A DNA stretch of 11,349 nucleotides. Origin: an uncultured Flammeovirgaceae bacterium (GTDB lineage: Bacteria; Bacteroidota; Bacteroidia; Cytophagales; Cyclobacteriaceae). Under the pieces are notes generated by a model. The model worked only from the letters and a program-made list of their open reading frames with translations, made no database searches and was not told where the DNA came from. Positions within the stretch are counted from its first letter, which is position 1. Every line of letters starts with the position of its first letter. The stretch covers positions 1 through 11,349 of the forward strand of contig CAMLLI010000053.1 in the NCBI GenBank assembly GCA_946480685.1. The letters run 5' to 3'. Position numbers and translations under genes: made by a program. Shown here in pieces: positions 6,055 to 11,349 of this stretch.

Positions 6055-9000
6055 ATGAACAGATTGAAGATGTGTATGATAAGGTATATTTTGTACATCG
6101 TAACCAGTATATACCTGTCTGCACCGCTGGTCGCGCAGCCGGTATATCTACACAAGCACTTTGGCATGCACGATGGATTGTCGAATGATGAAGTTACTTC
6201 CATTGTTCAGGACAAACAGGATTTCATCTGGATCGGTACACGCGGTGGTCTCAACCGGTATGACGGCCATGAGTTTATTAGTTATCAGAAAGAAGAAGGT
6301 GGTCTCTCGAGCAGTGCCATTGAGACACTTTTTGTAGACAGCCGCGGCAAGCTATGGATCGGTACACATAACGGAGTAGATTGCTTTGATCCGGTCACCG
6401 AAAGCTTTTCACATTATACGCTGAAGGACAGCAACGCTACCAATGCCGGAGAGAATCGCATTGTCCAATTGTTTGAAGATAGTAAAGGTGTTATCTGGGC
6501 GGGCGACTACAGTCGTGGTCTCTATCGAAAAACAAGCGACAGTACATTTGAGAATCACATCAGTCAGCTGGCGGTTCGAAAAGTAATTGAAGACGATAAA
6601 GGTTTATTCTGGATCGCTGCTGAATACAAAGGGCTCGTACTCTATAACCCGGTAAGTCAAACCAGCACCACTATTCTTGATGTTTCCACCGGTGTTACCA
6701 CCATTGAAAAAAGTATAGCAACCGACAAAATATTCCTGGGCACCTGGCGTGAAGGGCTCTTTGAAGTCGATATATCGGAAGGTTATTTCAAAAGTCCGAA
6801 GATCACGCAACACAAGCTGAACACGAGCATTCATTCCACCAAGCTCAACGATGTATATACCTTGCATGCCATGCAAAATGACGAGTTGTGGATTGGCACA
6901 TGGGATGGCGGCCTTCGCATCTGGGATGGACAAAAAGATATACTTCGGTTCGCGCGCAACATAAACCGGCAGGGTCTCAGCAACAACATCGTGCTCTCCA
7001 TTTTTAAAGATCGCTCCGGGCTGGTATGGGTCGGTACGGATGGCGGTGGCATAAATATATTCAAGTCCAATACCAGTGGTTTTCAAAATATAGGGGCCGA
7101 TCCCCACGCAGAAAAAAGTCTGAGCAACCAGATGGTAGATGCTATAGCCATGGATAAGCAAGGCAGTGTGATGGTAGGCACACGCGGTGCAGGTCTGAAC
7201 ATTATTCGCGATGGAAATGTGTGGGCACTTAATCGCCCCGGTTTCCTGGATGCTTTTTACAACGGGAAGAATAACATTGCTGCATTGCTATACGATGGCT
7301 TCGGCAACTGGTGGATTGGTGATCTTGACTTTGGACTCTATAGATTACGCTGTGATAACGATTTTAAAAACTGTCAATACGAAACGCTGCGTCCGGGAGA
7401 AGGACAACATCACATTGGTGGTATAAAGATTACAGCACTGGCAGAAGATAAGCAACATCGCATCTGGGTGGGTACACAACGCAATGGTATCAGTTGCATT
7501 TCGCTTCATGCGCAGGGTGAGATCCAATCCATTCGTCACGACAACCTGGATATATATGGCGAACAGGGTCAGCGTATAACCACCATCATCGCGGGCAAGA
7601 AACCGGAACGACTATGGATCGGCACCTATAACGGACTGTTAAATTACGCCACCGATGGTATATATGGACGCTATCACCGAAAGTCGAAACCTTTGCTGGA
7701 GAATGAAATCATTCGCGCGGTATACGAAGATGCCACGGGAACGGTGTGGGCCGGAACCTACAATGGTCTGTGGCAAATCCGAATGAATGAAGACGGAGTT
7801 GCCGAACAAAAAAAGTGGACGGTAAATGACGGACTTTCTTCCAACTATATCCAGGGTATCACAGGAGTACATAACGATCGGCATTTGTGGATCTCGACCA
7901 GCAACGGTCTTAATATGCTCGACCTGGAGTCGGGGACAGTGAAAGTATATACCGAGTATGACGGAATGATTGGCGACAGTTTCCTGTTAAACTCCGTCTT
8001 TAACGATAAGCATGGACATCTATACTTTGGCTCAACCAACGGACTGACATGGTTCAATGTGGACAGTCTTCGTGCCGACCAAAGCACCGTGCCGCCTCGC
8101 TTCACAGGACTGATCCTGAATGATGATATCAATGTTCGTGTAGGACAGGAATACTTCGGCAAAATTATTCTGCCGGAAGCGATGGAATATGCATCGGAGA
8201 TTGTACTCGATCATCACGTCAAAAAATTCACGCTCACATTCTCCGCTCCTGACTATTTCTCACCGAACCGCGCAAGGTATTCCTATCAACTTAAAGGCTA
8301 TGACGAGCGCTGGATCGAACATGCATCACACACCGCTTCGTTTACCAACCTCGATGCCGGTACCTATATATTTCGGTTGCGCGTAAATTCCAACAGCGAT
8401 CGTGAGACTTCCGCTATACAGGAAATAAAAATTACCATCCTTCCTCCCCCGTGGGCAACGGCATGGGCTTATGCAGGGTATATAATTTTCTTCGCGTTGG
8501 TTGCAGTATGGTTATTCCGACTGATCAGTGTACAAACGAATCTTCGCAACAAGCTGAAGATGGAACAAGTACTGCGCGAGAAGGAAAGTGAACTCAACCA
8601 ACTCAAGCTTCGCTTCTTCACCAATATATCGCACGAGCTGCGCACACCGTTAACATTGATCGCTGCACCGCTGGAGGAGATGCTTCTGTCTCAAACTTTG
8701 CCGGAGCCCTACCGGGAGAAAGCGCGACTGATGAAACGCAATGTAAAGAGTCTGCTTCGGTTGTCAGATCAGCTCATCACCTTCCGCAAAGTGGAAACAC
8801 AAAACATGGATCTGCTGCTGGCACCGGTCGATGTGGTTGCCTTCTGTCGTGAAATATATAGTTTGTTCAAGCTCAGCAGCGGTGACGATAAGTATATATT
8901 TGAATTTTATAGCGACCGCGAACAATGCATGGCCTATATCGACCAGGAGAAGCTCGAGATGATTCTTCTGAACCTTATTTCGAATGCAGTTAAGTTCAGC

Positions 9001-10179
9001 CCTAAAGGTGGCGTCATTTCCATTCGTGTATCAGTACAGGACGAGTATATAATTCTTCTCGTGGAAGATCATGGCATTGGTATGTCGGAAGAAAATGTAT
9101 CACGCATCTTCGAACGCTTCTATCAGTTGGGAGACAGTCGCACCAACACCGGTGTCGGTATAGGGCTCGCGCTTGTTGAAAGCCTGGTAAATCTGCATCA
9201 CGGGCAAATTCGTGTTGAGAGTAAGAAAGGCAGTGGCAGTAAATTTTTCGTAAGTCTGCCGCTCGGACGTTGGTTTGAAAAACTCGACTATGCACATCTG
9301 CAGGAAGGTGAACAGGCCACGTTACGAAGTGATTACTGGAAAGAACAGATCCACGATCTCTTTATGGAGCAACAGGCCAGTAGACAATCCATGCTGGAGT
9401 CTACCACACAGATATTGATTGTAGATGACAACAAAGAGATGGCGGATTACCTCGGTGTATTGTTTGCCGGAACTTACCGCTGCAAGATTGCCTATGACGG
9501 AGAAGATGCACTGCAGATCCTGAACAATGAAATTATAGAGCTCGTTATTCTTGATGTTATGATGCCGGGTATAAGTGGCGTAGAACTTTGCCAGAAGATC
9601 AAGAGCAACCGCTCTACTTCGCATGTACCGGTCATCATGTTGTCAGCGAAGACGGCTATCGAAGATCAGCTCAGCGGTTTGCACACCGGGGCTGATGACT
9701 ATATTGAAAAACCGTTTAACCCCGATCTGCTGAAAGCCCGCGTACGAACACGCCTCGAGAAAGTAAAGGAATTGAAAGAATACTATCAGCGCGAATTCCT
9801 GTTGCAACCCAAAGAACAATCCGTTGCCAACGATGATGAAAAATTTATACTGGACTTAAAGGCTATCGTTGAAAAGTATATAACCGATACCGACAAGATC
9901 AAACTGGCTGTACAGGAAGAGATGGCGATGAGCAAAGCAACACTGTATCGCAAACTCAAATCCATTACCGACTATTCTCTTTCCGAGTTCATCAAAGTTA
10001 TCCGCATTAAAAAGGCAGCGCAATTGCTGACCAACTCGCAACTGAGCATCTCCGAAATTGCCTATGATGTAGGGTTCAACGATCTCAAATATTTCCGGGT
10101 ATGCTTTGAGAGCGTCTATCATACAACGCCTTCCGAATATCGCAAAGCAAACAAGGCCAACTCGAACATAACGGTGTGA
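6055..10179 (+). CDS. Hybrid two-component system regulator (HTCS)
   Basis: The 1374-residue one-protein two-component system contains all parts. A signal/anchor segment at about 8-27 ends in LVAQ. A periplasmic sensor follows with 14 Reg_prop-type blades that I can count between about 41 and 672, for example DFIWIGTRGGL, LWIGTHNGV and LVWVGTDGGG, which fits two seven-bladed propellers. A Y_Y_Y domain spans about 732-796 and a transmembrane helix about 805-821. HisKA has His860 in SHELRTP. The HATPase has the N-box Asn973/Asn977, DHGIGMS at 1005-1011 and GVGIGLAL at 1033-1040. The receiver has Asp1124/1125, phosphoacceptor Asp1167 and Lys1219. A C-terminal AraC-type domain (about 1268-1370) ends the protein with ISEIAYDVGFNDLKYF. 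No key residue is missing. Such proteins sense oligosaccharides in the periplasm and activate adjacent polysaccharide-use genes. The ATG at 6055 is chosen over a GTG at 6022 that overlaps the GH16 stop, because it places the hydrophobic segment at the N terminus. Confidence 0.97.
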   Translation: MNRLKMCMIRYILYIVTSIYLSAPLVAQPVYLHKHFGMHDGLSNDEVTSIVQDKQDFIWIGTRGGLNRYDGHEFISYQKEEGGLSSSAIETLFVDSRGKLWIGTHNGVDCFDPVTESFSHYTLKDSNATNAGENRIVQLFEDSKGVIWAGDYSRGLYRKTSDSTFENHISQLAVRKVIEDDKGLFWIAAEYKGLVLYNPVSQTSTTILDVSTGVTTIEKSIATDKIFLGTWREGLFEVDISEGYFKSPKITQHKLNTSIHSTKLNDVYTLHAMQNDELWIGTWDGGLRIWDGQKDILRFARNINRQGLSNNIVLSIFKDRSGLVWVGTDGGGINIFKSNTSGFQNIGADPHAEKSLSNQMVDAIAMDKQGSVMVGTRGAGLNIIRDGNVWALNRPGFLDAFYNGKNNIAALLYDGFGNWWIGDLDFGLYRLRCDNDFKNCQYETLRPGEGQHHIGGIKITALAEDKQHRIWVGTQRNGISCISLHAQGEIQSIRHDNLDIYGEQGQRITTIIAGKKPERLWIGTYNGLLNYATDGIYGRYHRKSKPLLENEIIRAVYEDATGTVWAGTYNGLWQIRMNEDGVAEQKKWTVNDGLSSNYIQGITGVHNDRHLWISTSNGLNMLDLESGTVKVYTEYDGMIGDSFLLNSVFNDKHGHLYFGSTNGLTWFNVDSLRADQSTVPPRFTGLILNDDINVRVGQEYFGKIILPEAMEYASEIVLDHHVKKFTLTFSAPDYFSPNRARYSYQLKGYDERWIEHASHTASFTNLDAGTYIFRLRVNSNSDRETSAIQEIKITILPPPWATAWAYAGYIIFFALVAVWLFRLISVQTNLRNKLKMEQVLREKESELNQLKLRFFTNISHELRTPLTLIAAPLEEMLLSQTLPEPYREKARLMKRNVKSLLRLSDQLITFRKVETQNMDLLLAPVDVVAFCREIYSLFKLSSGDDKYIFEFYSDREQCMAYIDQEKLEMILLNLISNAVKFSPKGGVISIRVSVQDEYIILLVEDHGIGMSEENVSRIFERFYQLGDSRTNTGVGIGLALVESLVNLHHGQIRVESKKGSGSKFFVSLPLGRWFEKLDYAHLQEGEQATLRSDYWKEQIHDLFMEQQASRQSMLESTTQILIVDDNKEMADYLGVLFAGTYRCKIAYDGEDALQILNNEIIELVILDVMMPGISGVELCQKIKSNRSTSHVPVIMLSAKTAIEDQLSGLHTGADDYIEKPFNPDLLKARVRTRLEKVKELKEYYQREFLLQPKEQSVANDDEKFILDLKAIVEKYITDTDKIKLAVQEEMAMSKATLYRKLKSITDYSLSEFIKVIRIKKAAQLLTNSQLSISEIAYDVGFNDLKYFRVCFESVYHTTPSEYRKANKANSNITV

Positions 10180-10182
10180 CTA

Positions 10183-10245
10183 CACGCAACTCGCGTGCGA
10201 TTTTGTTGCATAGACGATTGCCGTTTTTTCAGTGCAAAACTGAAA
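10183..10245 (+). terminator. Weak hairpins after the HTCS gene
   Basis: CACGC at 10183-10187 and GCGTG at 10193-10197 form a short GC-rich stem with loop AACTC, followed by CGATTTTG, a weak terminator candidate just after the HTCS stop at 10179. A second inverted repeat, TTTCAGT at 10227-10233 and ACTGAAA at 10239-10245, has a GCAAA loop and is preceded rather than followed by T residues on the plus strand. Either could reduce read-through into the second GH16 gene, which then needs its own promoter. Confidence 0.38.
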
Positions 10246-10268
10246 GGATCGACACCATAATTGAAACA

Positions 10269-10306
10269 ATACACCCCTTCTCCGCTACCGTTATCGCCAA
10301 CCTTTG
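10269..10306 (+). promoter_or_regulatory. C-rich box and -7-like element upstream of the second GH16 gene
   Basis: ATACACCCCTTCT at 10269-10281 shares ATACACCCC with the beta-helix promoter region and ACCCC-TTCT-CG with the region before the first GH16 gene. AACCTTTG at 10299-10306 is one mismatch from TAnnTTTG and lies 38 bases before the ATG. The distance from the ACCCC core to the -7 candidate is 26 bases, the same as in front of the first GH16 gene. There is no TTG at the normal -33 distance, consistent with an activated promoter. Confidence 0.42.
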
Positions 10307-10343
10307 CGGGGTATATTTTACAAACTTAAACCCATTAACATTT

Positions 10344-11177
10344 ATGAGACGTCTCTTCACCGTTGCAACGCTTGCCGTGGTGGGCATGCTGACAAGTTCT
10401 TGTTCTGAAGAACCCGTAAACACCTCCGATGACAGCAAGAAAGTCGGGGCATGGGAAACTGTCCTGGACAACTCGTTCACGGATTACACAACGTTTGAGT
10501 CCAAGTGGAATTATCTTTACCCGTGGGGTTCAGACCACAATGGCAGCGCGCGGATGTATGGAAGTACATCTGATCACAATCACATCTACATCACTTCCGG
10601 AGGTGTGCTCAACATCAAGGCAACACGCATCACCTGGAATGAAGGCAACAGTCCGCACTCACCGTACTTGCCCATCCGCTATCACTCGGGAGCCGTGCAT
10701 GCCAAACATCAGATCCTGATCAATGATCAGTTCCCCGACTACGAAGTGAAAGGTGAATTCCAGGTACCAACCGCGAGCGGTACATGGCCTGCATTCTGGC
10801 TCACCGGTGTAAACTCATGGCCGCCAGAGTCAGACATCATGGAGTTCAAAGGGAACAGCGTGAACTGGCAAAACACAATGGATGGTCCGGATTGGACAAA
10901 TGTACACACGCAGTCAACGCAGACTACCGTGAGTAACGCAGGTAACTGGCACACCTATCGCGCGTGGATCACCAAGGTAAATGCCACCGATGTAGACATT
11001 CACTACTACATCGATGGTGTATGGAAAGCTGTGCATCGCGCACCGAATTTTGTTAACAGCCCCATGTGGTTGATTGTTAACCTTCAGATGGAAGGATCAA
11101 GCGGAAGCTCCGGTCCTACTACCGATACGTTCCTCAAGGCACGCAATATATATGTAGGGCGAACCAAAGCTTTCTGA
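10344..11177 (+). CDS. Glycoside hydrolase family 16 lipoprotein (second copy)
   Basis: The 277-residue protein starts with a lipoprotein signal peptide ending in LTSSC (lipid Cys20). It is followed directly by SEEP, an acidic run resembling the lipoprotein export signal that sends Bacteroidota lipoproteins to the cell surface. GH16 features include YEVKGEFQVP near 133-142, TWPAFWL at 147-153 and the catalytic PPESDIMEFKG with Glu162, Asp164 and Glu167. A C-terminal strand (LKARNIYVGR) matches the usual closing strand. Ser163 replaces the hydrophobic residue normally between the catalytic Glu and Asp. The protein is only distantly similar by eye to the first GH16, so this is probably not a recent duplication. 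The reading frame is open upstream to a GTG at 10176 that overlaps the HTCS stop, but that start would bury the signal peptide, so the ATG at 10344 is used. It is probably a surface endo-enzyme acting before the first GH16. Confidence 0.92.
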   Translation: MRRLFTVATLAVVGMLTSSCSEEPVNTSDDSKKVGAWETVLDNSFTDYTTFESKWNYLYPWGSDHNGSARMYGSTSDHNHIYITSGGVLNIKATRITWNEGNSPHSPYLPIRYHSGAVHAKHQILINDQFPDYEVKGEFQVPTASGTWPAFWLTGVNSWPPESDIMEFKGNSVNWQNTMDGPDWTNVHTQSTQTTVSNAGNWHTYRAWITKVNATDVDIHYYIDGVWKAVHRAPNFVNSPMWLIVNLQMEGSSGSSGPTTDTFLKARNIYVGRTKAF

Positions 11178-11197
11178 TTCACAATGGGTCAACAAAA

Positions 11198-11228
11198 AGA
11201 ACAGTCATCTTTACCGGGTGACTGTTCT
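11198..11228. terminator. Hairpin terminator after the second GH16 gene
   Basis: AGAACAGTCATC at 11198-11209 pairs with GGTGACTGTTCT at 11217-11228 (12 pairs, one G-U) around a TTTACCG loop, 20 bases after the GH16 stop. An A-run precedes it, giving a T-tract on the minus strand, while on the plus strand only CGTCAT follows. It is a stable structure placed where a terminator is expected, perhaps bidirectional. Confidence 0.65.
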
Positions 11229-11254
11229 CGTCATATATACTATACACTTATACT

Positions 11255-11349
11255 TTGAAGTACACAATCCTCATCTGTTTATTTCTGTGCGCAGCGGCCT
11301 GCGCGTCCGATGATGTTGCGCCCGATATAAAGCAGGCCATGCTCAACCG
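11255..11349 (+). CDS. Lipoprotein of unknown function, N-terminal fragment cut by window edge
   Basis: From a TTG at 11255 the frame stays open to the window edge and encodes 31 residues that begin as a clear lipoprotein signal peptide: K2, a hydrophobic core at 4-15 (TILICLFLCAAA) and the lipid Cys at residue 16. The next residues ASDD are acidic, like a Bacteroidota surface-export signal. The only in-frame upstream codons before a stop at 11219 are CTG and non-start codons, so TTG is the best start; the next ATG (11339) would lose the signal. It lies 77 bases after the second GH16 and could be another enzyme or a binding protein of the same locus, but too little is visible to assign a family. 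Confidence 0.68.
   Translation, partial: MKYTILICLFLCAAACASDDVAPDIKQAMLN

Noticed and set aside
7052..7060. TATATA-type sites as promoters inside the HTCS gene
   Set aside because: Bacteroidota promoters use TAnnTTTG, and these sites lie in well-conserved codons; a codon-usage effect is more likely.
6604..7161. 185-residue minus-strand open frame inside the HTCS gene
   Set aside because: It is a shadow of the repetitive propeller-coding sequence and has no motif of its own.
10176..10343. 56-residue N-terminal extension of the second GH16 from a GTG overlapping the HTCS stop
   Set aside because: It would place the lipoprotein signal peptide inside the protein, and the region contains promoter-like and hairpin elements.
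1..11349. CRISPR arrays, tRNA or rRNA genes, insertion sequences, prophage or toxin-antitoxin genes
   Set aside because: I saw no regularly spaced repeats, no cloverleaf-like sequence, no transposase or integrase motifs and no terminal inverted repeats with target duplications.

Overview
The window looks like a chromosomal segment from a Bacteroidota bacterium, probably of the Cytophagia/Chitinophagia type. The evidence is a full hybrid two-component regulator of the HTCS type, SusD-like-era lipoprotein signals with acidic residues after the cysteine, A-rich leaders without Shine-Dalgarno sequences, and a TTG-N17-TAnnTTTG promoter of the Bacteroidota class. No RNA genes, CRISPR arrays, insertion sequences or prophage genes were seen.

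Left part (1-2664): a partial short-chain dehydrogenase/reductase gene runs leftward off the edge. It is divergent from an exported alpha/beta hydrolase, which ends in a strong hairpin terminator, and an AraC-family regulator follows. The 385-base divergent intergenic region holds a 9-base direct repeat at a 21-base interval, the geometry expected of an AraC-type operator. It also holds two inverted copies of a promoter-like decamer. This looks like a small regulator/oxidoreductase/hydrolase module. Its substrate cannot be read from the sequence.

Middle (2784-3356): a stand-alone DUF4240 gene, convergent with the next gene and separated from it by a long hairpin.

Right part (3426-11349): a carbohydrate-active cluster. 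A secreted right-handed beta-helix protein (minus strand) is divergent from a GH16 lipoprotein, which is followed 29 bases later by a 1374-residue HTCS regulator (14 propeller blades, Y_Y_Y, transmembrane helix, HisKA, HATPase, receiver, AraC-type DNA-binding domain). A second GH16 lipoprotein comes next, then the first 31 codons of a further lipoprotein that starts at TTG and is cut by the window edge. The likely scheme is that the GH16 enzymes cut a beta-glucan or galactan-type polysaccharide, the beta-helix protein may act on the same material, and the periplasmic half of the HTCS senses the released oligosaccharides and activates the cluster. A C-rich box (CACCCC, often followed by TTCT) occurs upstream of all three enzyme genes and is a candidate HTCS operator. 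No SusC/SusD pair is visible in the window.

Nothing here is clearly a wholly new system. The most testable new items are the two candidate operators, the atypical GH16 catalytic motifs, and a strong TATATA enrichment inside the regulator gene.
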